64,000 bases of DNA from Thysanoteuthis rhombus (GCA_963457665.1 OY735237.1:6042832-6106831); one strand, 5' to 3'. Numbered from the stretch's first letter, positions 11,481-22,889 are shown. The notes: generated by a model from the letters alone, not told the origin. A program made the numbers and translations.

Positions 11481-11829
11481 TTGGTACAAACATATTGCCT
11501 GTGATCAGTATTCAGACTCTGGTAAAAGCCAGGCCTTTTAACTTCAATTGGTGTAACACAATCTTCCCTCCCAAATTAGGTCTAAGGCTACACTAAGCTG
11601 AGTTTAATAAATATCAATAAGAGTATTGATCAAATTATGAACCCAGTGAATAAATGGTATTGATCTGCAAAGCTGATATGTAAGCTGGCAAGCAGACATT
11701 TCCTGACTTGTTAGACAGGTTGTCAGCCATTATGAATGAATTGTGTTGAATCAACAAAAGTCTGCTAATTGGTAAAACATGTTCACCATAAGACATTGGC
11801 ACATGTTATTCTGATTAGAGACAATTAGA

Positions 11830-12240
11830 AACCGTCAACCAAAACTGTGAACATAGGTTTCTTCAGCTTTCAAGTTGGGCTGGCTGGCTGGCTGGCTGGT
11901 TGGTTAGTTATGAGGGCTTGGAGGGATACAAATTTGAACATTTACTCTTTATTATGTCAAGAAGAAAGGGTTTTTTTTTCACATCTCCTCCATATACTTT
12001 TTGGAGGGGCTTTCAGTTTGCAATGTGAGTTTATGCTAAATTGATCCTTTAGTTAATGTCTAATTGTTTGTTTCTGACTTTTTTTAGTGATCACTGCCCA
12101 ACACAAGGCACGAGAAATAACTTGCTCATTAATCACCCCTTTTATCCAATTTAAAAAAAAATTAATTTCCCTCGATGCATGCTGCCAAAAGATGTTGGTT
12201 GCATAATGATTTCTACTGAGTAACTAACCAGACCTGTTTA
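11830..12240 (+). repeat. Dispersed repeat C, copy 2, with GGCT expansion
   Basis: Same repeat as at 8165-8580. It contains a run of GGCT tetranucleotides at 11876-11902 where copy 1 has a single GGCTGGCG. The 65-codon open frame through it depends on this expansion and is not conserved. Confidence 0.75.
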
Positions 12241-12244
12241 AAAT

Positions 12245-12795
12245 TTACCCAAAGACCACTTTTGCGTAGCAACTAATTCATGATTGATGGCCTTTGAAAT
12301 CATAATGCAAAAGAACGCACAAATATCTGTGCTTATAAACTCTAAGTTGACCTAAGTAGCAGCTTTTATTTACTAGCAGAAATCTGATACTATAGGGTAA
12401 GATTTTCAGCTAGTTTCTCCAGAAAGCCTAAATAGGGGCCTTTGGCCCCAATATGAGATCATGGATTTGAATTATATATTCATTGAATCATATCTTATTT
12501 GGAAATGATCACCATCATGAAATTATGGATCACATTTAATCTAAAGAAGTCCCATTGATAACCACAGAAAATTTGGTGGTTATAGCTCTAGTCATCCTTG
12601 AGTTATGTGATGGAGGACATTTGGCAAATTATAATGGGATTTTCATTAAATTAGGTCTCGTGCACATCTTTTATTGAGTATTGACCTCCAGCCAATAACT
12701 CTGGAGGTGAATTCAAATCAGCACTTTTGTTTTTGGTAAAAGACCATTATATTAGATGGAATGCATCACAAAACTATACTTGGGTCCTTTTAAAG
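12245..12795. other. No recognised gene
   Basis: AT-rich sequence with no open frame of note. No transposon ends or RNA motifs seen. Confidence 0.4.
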
Positions 12796-12799
12796 ATTG

Positions 12800-12965
12800 G
12801 AGATAGATATCATAGCTTTTTGCTGTTACTGCCTCGGCAATGAGGAACTTATGGGAGAGAGGTTTTCCCAATTGCTCACCAGCCTAATCTGCTTTGTCAA
12901 CCACAATGACAGTGATTAGATATTTTTTCAAGATATCAATCAGTGCAATAGAGAGAAAGAGATTC
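12800..12965 (+). repeat. SINE-like repeat, member 2 of a pair
   Basis: Aligns with 11290-11480 through GTTTTCCCAATTGCTCACC and GATATTTTTTCAAGATATC. No intact tRNA-like head survives. Confidence 0.4.
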
Positions 12966-13684
12966 AAGCCGTTCAAATTTCATTGCTGAGTTTATACAAA
13001 CGATATAATTTTATTGTCTTAACTTTTCAAAACTAACCTAATAAAGAGCTCACTGAATTAAAATGTCCCAGTAGATTTCTAAAAGTGATCTACTGGACAT
13101 ATGGAACCTAGCAGTCATAGAAACCTAGGGATATATATATATATATCCCAAGAGTCTTGAAAGGGTTGAAATAATATTTCATTCTATGCTGTAGAGTTAA
13201 TGCAGCTATTTTCTTTTCAACAACATTTTTTGTCAAACAAATCTGATGACAAAGAATTTATGATGTCAGATTGCAAATATCAAAATATTGGCACAGGAGG
13301 ACAGTTATTGTATTTGTTAAATGTAGGCATGAAAAATAGTAACATTTCAATAATTAGAAGACAGGAAATGCTATTCTATTACCAATTCAGGGCACCCTTT
13401 TTTTGCTTAACCTTATTTGATACATTCAAACATACACAAAAAAACTCAGTGCCCAGTCCAGCTAAATATGTCTCTTAGTCTTCTTTCAAAAGCCTTCCAT
13501 GTTATTTACATCAACATATCAAATAAGAATGGAAAGATATAAAGCTTCCATTATTGTTTTACAATAAGGATTTTCTAGAGATACTTTTAAATCATATTGA
13601 AATGTAATCTGCGCTTGGTGCCATATGACACTAACCTTAGTAAATATCTGCTATTCTATCATTTGGGACATTTGCTTTTCAACA

Positions 13685-13790
13685 TTGATAAGGAGGTTAG
13701 TCTCACCAGCCATTGATAATATAACAAGTTCAAACCCCTGAGAGTGGCCCTATGCCAGACAAAGCTAAGTTTAATAAATACAGAGGAATC
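13685..13790 (+). repeat. tRNA-like SINE fragment
   Basis: AAGTTCAAACCCCTGAGAG at about 13728 is B-box-like, and GTGGCCCTATGCCAGACAAA follows. The same downstream phrase (GGCCCTGTGCCAGACTTAGC) occurs at 14692 and in the trimeric SINE at 22.9-23.3 kb. Confidence 0.5.
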
Positions 13791-13884
13791 TGCTTATTGT
13801 GATCACTCTTAAATAACAAGATAAGAGAGACATGAGCCAAGACATAAATGTATGGCAAAAAAAAAAAAAATGGAAGAACAACTT

Positions 13885-14015
13885 TCAATCAAAAACAAAT
13901 TCCTGGATCCTCTTCAAAATTTAATCGCTTCTTCCTTACCATGTGACCAACCCCTCCATCAAATTTCATTTAAATCAATTCAAAATTTTGGAGATATGTG
14001 GACAGACAGAAAGGT
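13885..14015 (+). repeat. Dispersed tail repeat M, copy 1
   Basis: CTGGATCCTCTTCAAAATTT, CAAATTTCATTTAAATCAAT and GACAGACAGA appear in this order. The pattern recurs at 32470-32600 and more weakly at 21250-21400. Such GGATCC...AAATTTCAT...GACA tails are, as I recall them, typical of molluscan dispersed repeats. Confidence 0.5.
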
Positions 14016-14022
14016 ATGGGAT

Positions 14023-14046
14023 CACACACATACACACATATATATA

Positions 14047-14089
<43 letters not shown>

Positions 14090-14200
14090 GTGTATATATA
14101 TATATACACACGTATACATAAATATATCTATTGTCTTTATATACATATATATATGTGTGTGTACATATTACACACCCACATATACATACACACATATCCA
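14023..14200. repeat. Complex (CA)n/(TA)n microsatellite
   Basis: Alternating CA and TA runs. Three plus-strand frames stay open here (His/Thr/Ile/Tyr-rich) purely because of the repeat. Confidence 0.95.
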
Positions 14201-14217
14201 TTTCCTAATAAAATACA

Positions 14218-14465
14218 TATAATGCTCTTCCATAGGAATAGAGCATTCTGATGGATGGGGAATATAAGCTAAATAAATGTATCGCTTAAATTCAGCCTTA
14301 CTGACTGTCCAATTCTGTGGAGCAGAGGCAGGATACCAGCCTTAGGGTCTGAAGCGAAGGTTTCAATTCTGCCTCGTGGTACTGGATAGGAGAATGGATA
14401 GTCTATAGCCACACTGAAGAGTTGTAATACAACGAAACAGCAGTCAGTGGATGACACAATAATGT
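14218..14465 (+). repeat. tRNA-derived SINE, family F, copy 1
   Basis: Nearly the same sequence occurs at 21797-22045. The head region includes CAGGATACCAGCC and GGTTTCAATTCTGCCTCG, which is B-box-like. The body ends CAGTGGATGACACAATAAT followed by a TA repeat, the same end as copy 2. The A box is degraded in this copy. Confidence 0.75.
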
Positions 14466-14559
14466 ATATATATATATACATACACCTTTATTGGCAGATG
14501 TATAAAGTGGTTCTTAATGTATCTACAAAGACTGCTTATCGTATGATTACTGGTGAACA

Positions 14560-14735
14560 AGCCTATTTAAACAGGCTCAAATACCTGCAGAGACTGCCAA
14601 GCATAGAGTAATGGTGAGAAAACTTCTCTTGCAGACCGTTGGGTGTGAGTGGAATGAAATTTATCTTGATTGGCTGCCCCTGCTGACATGGCCCTGTGCC
14701 AGACTTAGCTTAATAATGGTCTATATTTCAAATGG
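14560..14735 (+). repeat. tRNA-like SINE fragment
   Basis: AAGCATAGAGTAATGGTGAG resembles an A box. CCCTGTGCCAGACTTAGCTT is shared with the fragment at 13.7 kb and the trimeric SINE at 23 kb. A 76-codon open frame overlaps and is not recognised. Confidence 0.45.
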
Positions 14736-14869
14736 AAAAGAATGCAATTCTTATTTTCAATGTATAATCCTTGGAGAGGAGCTGATAAATTTTATGAGAA
14801 GTGTGGTTCCAAGATGTGATAAGCTCAAGCTAAAAAAATAAATGTATTTGATTGAATTGAAAATCAAAT

Positions 14870-15435
14870 GCTCGATTTGATTTTCTAAATCATACGACTA
14901 CCTTTTTATATAAAAGCAGTCAACAAAGTTTTAATAAGACAAGATATTTAAATCAAGAATTTGCTTTTTGATTTAAACATAACTATTTTTTAAAAAGGCA
15001 CTTATCATGTTTTGGAACCAAACTGTTCATATGCTCTAAAAGTGGATGGTTGCATGAAAAAGTATTGGAAACACTAATACAATATAACCAAAGAGCAATG
15101 ACAACTGAACATTCAATTGTTGAAAGTTTTCATAAATATTTAATCCAAAATTATCATCAGAAATTATCATAAATCAACCTATTAACTACAGCTAGCTGCA
15201 TAGCAACAATTTTCACAAAGAGACAAGTTAGACAAACCGGTTTTTTGACCATTCAAACGGAAGTAAAGTCATCACATGACCAGACTGTTGTCAAGACAAC
15301 AGAAGGCAAATGTGATTTAATGACCAATGGTTACTAATAATGTGTACACATTTCAATGTTCAGTATTTAGCCTTCATATGTAACCAAACATTGTTAGTAT
15401 ATCTGTACAATGCATAAATGATTTGTATACCTTAA
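14870..15435. other. No recognised gene
   Basis: AT-rich sequence without recognisable repeats shared elsewhere in the window. No open frame over 60 codons apart from the end of the previous one. Confidence 0.4.
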
Positions 15436-15439
15436 AAAA

Positions 15440-15740
15440 TATTCTAAAAATAAAACAAAGAAAAAATAGAAGAGGTCTTTCATCTAAAATTATCTAAAAA
15501 ATACCAGCAGAAGATTTGGGAATAGTTGGTCTAAAATGACCATAGAGACCCCCAAAGCACTGGTTTTAGATGGTGCCTAGTGGTGTACTCAAGCACATTA
15601 TCAAGGTTTGGGCCCTAAAATGTGACCAGGAACACCTGGAGAGAGACACACATACACACACAGTGAAACACAGCAAAGAGAGAAAAATCTGTTGCCCACC
15701 TGATTGGTTAGTCAGGCTATTTGTTGGGGCTACACCGATT
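15440..15740 (+). repeat. Dispersed repeat D, copy 2
   Basis: Contains one ATCTAAAATTATCTAAAA core, then CCAGCAGAAGATTTGG, AAATGACCATAGAGAC, TGTGACCAGGAACACCTGGAG and CTGATTGGTTAGTCAGGC. All of these have counterparts in the same order at 25270-25670. Confidence 0.75.
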
Positions 15741-15744
15741 CAAT

Positions 15745-17050
15745 AACTAACAAATAATCAGAAATTTTTCTATATCCTAGAGCGGCTGAAAAGGGTTACT
15801 TAGTAACTTATCTTTGACCAAGTACGTAAATATACTTCATATATACCCATGCAAAAAGTATCTTTAACAAAAAATGCTCTTAAAAAAAAAAATCAAATAT
15901 CAAAATAAAGCATTTAATTAAGCAGACCCCATCAGCCCTGATATTGTAACAACTATTCATATACATTTGACTCTCGCTGACTATTCATATTTGACCAGTT
16001 GAGAAATTAAATACAATGTTATCTAGATGAATAATCATACGATGTATTCTCTCAAATTGTACACTTATTCTGTCAACTGTGCATCAGCAATATGATTGCT
16101 TCCTGTAGTCATTAGAACATGTCACTGTTACATACTCTTACTAAGTTCATATTGTTTGTTTTGAGAGTAAGTATTACGGCCATTTTAGAACTTCAGAGTA
16201 ATATTTGCTAGCATGTACATGCACATCCTGATACAGACACATGCACATTATAAGTGGAATGATATTTCCGACAATATATAAGTTAAAGGATTTGACAAAT
16301 TCAAAAAACTTATCATTTTATTTATTTATTTCCAATAATGCATTTCATTGACTAGCAATGTCATCAAATGATATTTTTCAAATTTGGGATGTTTTTTGTT
16401 GTCATGGGGATTATTCAATATCATTATGTTCTGGCGGTCTTATTTTGTAGTTATTGATGTTATTTTTTTACGGATAATAAATAATGATAATAATAATTTT
16501 TTCAATTTGTTAAATCATATAACATATAAATGCATACAGACAGATGCCTCACTCTATAGACACACACTTGAAAAAAAATACTCATATATGGACATACACT
16601 TGCATAGAAAAATGTATATAGACATGCATACTTGCATAGATACACATGTATATACATACACTCATAAAGATACGTGTAACTGGACACATGTATTGCATAG
16701 ATGTGTGCATATATAGACACACATTTGCAAGATATATGCATAGAAGGAGACAGACGTAGATGGAAGTGTATAAAGCCTTGCACATGAATATAGATGTGAA
16801 TATGTAACTTATGATGGGCTCTCTCTCTTCTTAACAGCTAGACTTCACACAGAGTATTAGTTATACGTACTGATATACACATGCATACACTTGCTGCATT
16901 ATATACATACACATACATATGAAGAAATACAATTTATGTATTTCCTGGCGTCGTGGACACCATTTTTTTCCCTCAGAAAATAAATCTCAAAATTCACCCT
17001 GCATCCTACATTTACTTTCATCCCATTCTTATGTTATTAGGAACTGCCAA
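15745..17050. other. No recognised gene; degenerate ~30-bp repeat at 16540-16760
   Basis: Between 16540 and 16760 the phrases ACACTTGCATAGA and ACACATGTAT recur irregularly, a cryptic minisatellite that opens frames on both strands (110 and 93 codons). These frames are repeat artefacts. Confidence 0.5.
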
Positions 17051-17054
17051 TCAG

Positions 17055-17420
17055 TTTTCTAGCTAGTCTAGCTGACCATGTACATATCAAGTAGACTGGT
17101 AATGCAAAGTAAATTTCAACATCCATTCTTAATTATGTCTAGAGAACATGTTTTGTTTTCCAAAATTCCCTCCCATAATACATTTTTAGAGGAGGGTTTT
17201 GGTTTGCAAAGTAAATTTATGCTGAATTGATGCCTTAGTTTGTGTGCGCTTATTTTTTGAAAATCCATACTCTTTTTAGTCATCATTTCTCAACAAAAGG
17301 TGAGAAAAGTAATTTATTGATTGATCACCCCCTTCTGCAATTTTTTTAACTGATTATCCCTAACATGGCATGCTGCCAAAAGATGCTGGTTGTATGACAG
17401 TTTCTATTGAGTGACTAAGT
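17055..17420 (+). repeat. Dispersed repeat C, copy 3
   Basis: Matches copies 1 and 2 from CTTAATTATGTCTAGAGAAC through GCATGCTGCCAAAAGATGCTGG to TTGAGTGACTAA. The 5' part is more diverged. Confidence 0.7.
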
Positions 17421-17989
17421 TTTTGTTTTTTTTAAATTTTGCAAGTCAAAATTTGGGTGCATCCTTGAGGCCAGAACGCCCTTAATGCTTGTATGGGGTG
17501 GGATTGGAGATACAGTACATGCTGAGAAACACCCACCCACACGGTTATACATAGAGAACACCCATGTGTAAGATATGGAACTATCTAATGAGGACAATGA
17601 GTCATCCACCAAAGACATAAACCAAAATCTAAAAAGGAAAAACATAAATGTCACTGGGTTTTTTTTTTCATCAATGGATGCCATTAAAATAAAAAGAAAA
17701 AGACCATTTTGAGAAAGTGGCCTCGTTCTTTGGCAAGAGATACAATTAAATCTATTTTAAACTGTTGCATCATTTCACGACATGACCTTCTTTTTGAATT
17801 GATACTAAAGCAAAAGAATCTAAGAACAAAAGATACTGAAACCTAAAACTCATATTTAATGCATTGAGAACTCAAATTGAATTAATTTTTGTCAATGACT
17901 TCATTATCAAAGCAAATGATCAAGAGACCAACCCATAAAAAAACAAGAACTGATAGTAAAAGGAAATGTCCACTATAAAGTTTAAATGC

Positions 17990-18260
17990 CATTATTGCCA
18001 GAACACATGACCCTGAGTAGGAGATAATTTTAGGTAAGAAGCATTCTATCAAGTTTCAAGTCAATCTGACATAAAACAACTGAGAAAATTGATTTTTAAA
18101 CAAAGTTTCAATGCCATCATTGCCAAATCATGTGATCCTGAGGGAAAGATTTTTATAAGTAAGAAGTATCTTATCAAGGGAAACCTTTCTACTAAATTTC
18201 AAGTAAATTCGATTTGAAATAGTTGAGAAACAACACAGAGACTGACCGACTGACTGAGCT
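17990..18260 (+). repeat. Two tandem copies of a tail-like repeat
   Basis: AAATGCCATTATTGCCAGAACACATGACC (from about 17985) and CAATGCCATCATTGCCAAATCATGTGATCC (from about 18110) start two related units about 120 bp apart. Both continue to TATCAAG and TTTCAAGT blocks, and the second ends near CTGACCGACTGACTGAG. It resembles tail repeat M in style. Confidence 0.5.
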
Positions 18261-18269
18261 TCTTATAGA

Positions 18270-18880
18270 GGTCAGGTTGATAGGCTGGTTTCATTATTTG
18301 GTGTCATAGAACACAGGGTTAGAATATGCATCAAAAACTCAATATAGCATTTCTGACCCACATCCTATACACTAACCGTATTCTTCCAGAATTATGGATT
18401 GATAGGAACATGGTCAGTAAATGTGATTAAATGTTGATCATATTAGATCAGGTTAAATGAAGATAAGACAACAGGATTTGTAGCAATAGAATGCACTGAT
18501 AGAAATACAAACAAATAGTAAATGTGAATAAAATGTTTGAATCAAATATTGGTTGCATTGAAAGAGAGATGGGACTACAAGATTTAACAGTGTATTGATC
18601 TTTAATGAGAACCGTCCAATGTAATCTTGCTCATTAATACAAGTATATCCTGAATAGTGCAGTTAATTAATTCAAAAATTTTCCATACATACTAAAGCTG
18701 CAATGTTCAATGGCTTATTTTAAATTAATGTGTTACTGTTTTCACAACGCTTTCTTTCAAAACATTCTGGTCATTTTTACATTTATTCCATGACTGTTAA
18801 AAATGATTTGAAAGTTGCAATAAAAGATAACAAAATAAGATGAAAGAAATCATTGTATATATATTGGTTCATTGGGATTT
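18270..18880. other. No recognised gene
   Basis: AT-rich sequence with no open frame or recognisable repeat end. Confidence 0.4.
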
Positions 18881-18884
18881 ATTT

Positions 18885-18965
18885 TCCGGTCTTTGTTGTT
18901 TTTTTATTACAATGTTTTGGTCACTGTACCCTCTTGCCTCCCTCAGGTGTTTGTTTCCATGCCAA
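18885..18965 (-). repeat. Dispersed repeat N, copy 1
   Basis: On the minus strand it carries CACCTGAGGGAGGC and GAGGGTACAGTGACC, then AAAACATTG. Equivalent text is at 47560-47655 and 60385-60460. Confidence 0.5.
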
Positions 18966-19005
18966 GCAATCAGTTTTTGGGTCAGAATAACCTTCTGTTA
19001 GATGG

Positions 19006-19128
19006 ACTTCATATACATATATATGTATAAATATACATAGATATATACAAATACTCGTATATGTGTATATATATACATTTATATGTATTTATACATATAT
19101 ATATATATATATTATATACATACACACA

Positions 19129-19170
<42 letters not shown>

Positions 19171-19325
19171 AAAATGTGTACATGAATATATATATTCATG
19201 TATACATATACACATATATATACATATATTTTTAAGTATATGTGTATATATATATATATATACACATATATATGTATATATATATATATATATCTTTGAG
19301 TAAATGTATACATATGAATATATAT
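19006..19325. repeat. Long TA-rich microsatellite region
   Basis: About 320 bp of TATATA with ATACA and ATGTA variants. It opens minus-strand Tyr/Ile frames of 68 and 99 codons that are artefacts. It abuts the 3' end of the LINE at 19.3 kb. Confidence 0.95.
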
Positions 19326-19797
19326 CATCATCATCATCAGTCTTTTAATGTCCGTCGTTGGACATAGACCTTCCCCAGGATTCGCCACAATTCTCTATCA
19401 TGGGCGTCGCGGAGCCAGTATTTCCTGTATCTGTCTAGCTCGTCTCTCCATCTTGTGTTCTGTCGGCCTCAGTTTATTATGTGATCTCTCAGGGTCCATG
19501 TTGTGAGACGTGATATCCGTCGGTTGTCTTTCATTCTTGCAACATGGCCTGCCCATTGTCATTTGAGTTTTTTTAATAGTTTCTATGATGTCTTGGACTT
19601 CCGTTTTCTTTCTTATATACTGTGCTGTCTTATGATTTCTCCATGTAAGGTTGAGCATGATTCTCTCATGCGCACGTTGCATGCTTCTCAGTTTGTAGGT
19701 CCGTTTCTTAGTTAGGTTCCATGCTTCAGCTCCATAAGTGACTATCGGGAGAATGCATTGGTTGTATACTCTTATCAGAATTTTTTGCTTCAATGGC
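19324..19797 (-). mobile_element. 5'-truncated LINE 3' end, reverse-transcriptase C-terminus (pseudogene)
   Basis: The minus strand encodes the C-terminal region of a non-LTR retrotransposon reverse transcriptase. A 133-codon open frame begins inside the element and includes QCILPIVTYGAEAWNLTK, the thumb/post-polymerase region common in animal LINEs. A run of seven T at 19568-19574 (A on the coding strand) marks a one-base insertion. Beyond it the native frame continues in another phase as QWAGHVARM, with an adjacent TGA in place of the Trp codon, and a further stop before the WRDELD block. The native C-terminus reads [16 protein letters not shown] and a stop, then ATGATGATGATG. It is dead on arrival: 5'-truncated, frameshifted and nonsense-mutated. 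Confidence 0.85.
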
Positions 19798-19844
19798 AAA
19801 AAAACATACAGACAAAAGAGAACAACTAGTGAGTCATAGCTAAG

Positions 19845-20160
19845 TCATCTCCGGCTTCCAGTGAATATGTTGAAATCTAAAAAAATTGTGTAACTGGCCA
19901 AAATTCTCCTACCCACATAGGTTTTTTTTTCAGCTGACCTAACATTTCCTTCTGATGTAAGAATCTTAAATTCTCCATAAATTTTCTTTTCCAGTGTGAC
20001 TGTTTTCAATAAACAAGTACTTTGGTTTTTAACTATTACACACAACACATATCTTTTACAAAAGGAACTTTTTCTAATCCTTTTCACTATATAATAAATA
20101 TTTCAAGTAGAAAGAATAGTCAAACTAACTTACATTTTTTTGTGTTTGCTTATACAAAAA
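19845..20160. other. Spacer between inverted LINE ends
   Basis: AT-rich sequence between two LINE 3' fragments of opposite orientation. An 80-codon minus-strand open frame is not recognised. Confidence 0.4.
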
Positions 20161-20162
20161 GT

Positions 20163-20450
20163 TGTTTGAACGTCTGAGACACTATAGAATCTCTTGAAAA
20201 ACTTAAATGGCAATGGGCAAGCCATGTTGCAAGAATGAAAGACAGCCAATGGATATCATGACTCACAACATGGATCCCCAGAGAACACATGCAAAACCTA
20301 GGCCAACAGAATACAAATTGGAGAGATGAACTCCACAAATTCAGAAAATACTGGCTCTGCGATGCACATGATAGAGGATTGTGGCAAATCCTGGGGAAGG
20401 TCTATGTCTAACAATAGATGTTAAAAGACTGATGATGATGATGATGAGTT
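20163..20450 (+). mobile_element. LINE 3' end, plus strand (pseudogene)
   Basis: Translates to LEKLKWQWASHVARMKDSQW, then (after a TGA) LTTWIPREHMQ and WRDELHKFRKYWLCDAHDR, and ends ILGKVYV with stops near the end. It finishes GACTGATGATGATGATGATG at 20430-20449. It is the same family as the minus-strand copy at 19324-19797 and keeps the Trp codon lost there. The 5' part of the element is missing. Confidence 0.85.
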
Positions 20451-20459
20451 TATATAAAA

Positions 20460-21240
20460 ATTTTCTAATTACTATCTACTTCTACATAATACTAAATTTG
20501 ATTTACATGACCAAATTTGCCAAATGGACCGAAGAGGAGGTTTGATATTTGGAAAAAAATGTTTGGGATTTTTTATCCATCAAAACATTCAAATTGAATG
20601 TGATCCAAGATTTCATGATGGTGATAATTTTTTTCAAATAAACAACTGATTCAACAAATATATGGATTAAATCCATAATCTCTCATCTCAGGTAAGAGCA
20701 AGCAGAATAATATTATGAATTCTATCTGTTCAAAAAAATTACGTGTTCCACAGGAACTAAACGCAAATCTCAGCTTATGGTTAGATTTTCAGCAAGTTAT
20801 TGTATATTTGAAAGAGAGAAGGTATCTTCTCACAGGAGACATTATCAACATGTTTATAAGATGAAGCCTGGTTGGAGGGATTTCAAATTGGCTGATAAAT
20901 TATTACTTAACAATCTGTCTGTACACAGACACAAAGTTCCACCAAAATTCTAGGTAATATAAGAATGTAAAAAAATGATCTAGTTTAACATCTAGTTTCC
21001 ACATTTTTATTCCTGAAGAGAATGAAAGAAAAAGAATGGTATCATTCTACCTGACTCCCCAAAATTCACCAGCCAAACTCCCCATATTCTCCCAAGCAGG
21101 CTCCCCAATTTTCAATCCATCTCTATATCATTTGCAATGTAATCATCTTTTTTTTTAAATATAAAAATTTGAAACTGCTATTTTATTGTAAATGCTGAAT
21201 AAAAATTCATTTGAATTAATCAAGAATTTTTGGAGATACT
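20460..21240. other. No recognised gene
   Basis: AT-rich sequence. No open frame above 60 codons and no shared repeat noted. Confidence 0.4.
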
Positions 21241-21244
21241 TTGT

Positions 21245-21580
21245 TGTGGACAAGTAACTACTCTCAAGGGGAGATAATTGTTCATGGATCCAACCCCAAA
21301 TTTACTTACTTTTTTCCCAAACTCATAGTCCATCTTTCTGTCAAATTTTATTGAAATTCATCAAGAACTTTCAGAAAGACAAGCTTTCAAAATGAAAGAT
21401 ATGATTTAACAAAAATAAAGCATCCTAAGTGGCAACAGTTCTTGATGTTTCAGATACGTAACTACGATGTAAGGGATGTAATTGTACATAGATCTACCCC
21501 AGAATTTTCCCATTTCTACTGTATCTCATGGTCCACCTTTCCACAAGATTTCAGAGAGCTTTTAGAAGATACAAGCATTT
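21245..21580 (+). repeat. Tail repeat M, degraded, two units
   Basis: Two related stretches: GGACAAGTAACTACTCTCAAG...CATGGATCCAACCCC (from 21248) and CAGATACGTAACTACGATGTAAG...CATAGATCTACCCC (from 21450), about 200 bp apart. The first continues with CAAATTTTATTGAAATTCATC. The 90-codon frame at 21442-21714 runs through the second unit and has no counterpart in the first. Confidence 0.5.
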
Positions 21581-21765
21581 CTTTGGTAGAAATAGTTGGA
21601 CAGAATGCTTTGAGAAGATGGTGCAATGCCTTTGCTATGTCAATCAGTCAGGGACAGCTATTACTGCAACAGATGCATGGATATAAAGAAAGAAAATATT
21701 GTCCAAGACTTTAAATCAAGCATCTTCCAATGAAGGATTGCTGCTACAGTAAATTACATAAAGAT

Positions 21766-21766
<1 letters not shown>

Positions 21767-21801
<35 letters not shown>
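21767..21801. repeat. (TA)n microsatellite
   Basis: Pure TA repeat directly before SINE F copy 2. Copy 1 is likewise flanked by TA-rich repeats. Confidence 0.95.
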
Positions 21802-22045
21802 GCTTTTCTATAAGAATTGAGCACTCTGGTGGATGAGGAGTTTCTGCGTAAATGAATATATCACTTAAATTCAGCCTTACTGACCACCCAGTTCCGTAGT
21901 CTAGTGGTAGGATATCGGCCTCTGGGTCCGATGTGAGAGTTTCATTTCTGCCTCGCGGTACTGGATGGATTAAAATGTCTATAGCGACACTGAAGGGATG
22001 TAATACATCAAAACAGCTGTCTGTGGATGACACAATAATATATAT
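21797..22045 (+). repeat. tRNA-derived SINE, family F, copy 2
   Basis: A tRNA-like head at about 21891-21961 has an A box (CCGTAGTCTAGTGGTAGGAT) and a degenerate B box (AGTTTCATTTCTG). GTTCCGT at its start can pair with GCGGTAC at its end, 6 of 7 positions counting a wobble, like an acceptor stem. The anticodon region reads ATCGGCCTCTGGGTCCGAT. It ends GTGGATGACACAATAAT, then TA repeats, as in copy 1 at 14218-14465. It is not an intact tRNA gene. Confidence 0.8.
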
Positions 22046-22259
22046 ATATATAAGGAATATAATAGAAATAATACAAATAGGGAGTCGTGTCTGTTGTTAT
22101 ACGTATTGATCCCTCATTGTTGAAAATGTTTTTTCTGGTAACCTATCTAAGCCCAGTTTCAAAACATAGATATGTAGTATGAAATAATATCAAAATACAA
22201 TACACAAGACCTGATGTAAAATGAAAAATCACATGTATAACAAACTATATAATAAGAAA

Positions 22260-22505
22260 GATCAACACTGCTGGGGTGCCATATCAATATAACTGTTTTG
22301 TTTTTTTAAATCCTTGTTACAGCTACATGGTAAACAACTGATGATCCCAATGAGAGACAATTCATACATTGTATCATCATTATAAAGTATATGTGAAACA
22401 AGGAAAAAACATGAATTGCATTGAAAGATATTGGAGTGAGACAAAAAAAAAATCTTTTGAAAAAGTTTTTAATGTTTAGTATTAAAAGTTATAAAGCTTT
22501 CTATA
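22260..22505 (-). repeat. Dispersed repeat B, copy 2
   Basis: Reverse complement of the repeat at 690-963: starts GATCAACACTGCTGGGGTG and ends AAAGCTTTCTATACTATA. It is followed by two further pieces of the same terminus, at 22557-22587 (minus) and 22641-22672 (plus). Confidence 0.8.
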
Positions 22506-22513
22506 CTATATAA

Positions 22514-22516
<3 letters not shown>

Positions 22517-22558
<42 letters not shown>

Positions 22559-22640
22559 TAGTATTAAAAGTTGTAAAGCTTTCTAGACTATATATATATA
22601 TATATATATTCATATATAATATATATTCATATATAATATA
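22517..22640. repeat. (TA)n tracts between repeat B termini
   Basis: Two TA runs (22517-22553 and about 22588-22612) and TTCATATATAATA repeats separate the three copies of the repeat B end. Confidence 0.9.
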
Positions 22641-22671
22641 TCTAGAAAGCTTTACAACTTTTAATACTAAA
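22557..22671. repeat. 31-bp perfect inverted repeat
   Basis: 22557-22587 (TTTAGTATTAAAAGTTGTAA..., ending TCTAGA) is exactly reverse-complementary to 22641-22671. The 53-bp loop is TA-rich. Each arm is the outer end of repeat B. Confidence 0.9.
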
Positions 22672-22889
22672 CATGTTGAAATTGCGAATCAGAAAGAGTT
22701 TCATTATTGAGTGAGTAAGGTAGTCTGATTTCTGCCTTCAACCCTTCCCTTCCATCTGACCAGACCAACAAATGCAGGTGTGACCAATTGTTTGATAGCA
22801 AGGTCACTTGGGGAAAGTCACCAAGGATAGCAAAAGTACCAAATAATCACTACCAGGTAGTTAGTGGATAATATGACCATAATATAATG

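Noticed and set aside
14028..14251. Three overlapping His/Thr/Tyr-rich frames
   Set aside because: Caused by the CA/TA microsatellite.
19009..19388. Tyr/Ile-rich minus-strand frames
   Set aside because: Translation of TA/CA microsatellite running into the end of a LINE fragment.
21891..21961. Intact tRNA gene
   Set aside because: Acceptor and anticodon arms partly pair, but the T arm does not and an almost identical SINE copy exists at 14.3 kb.
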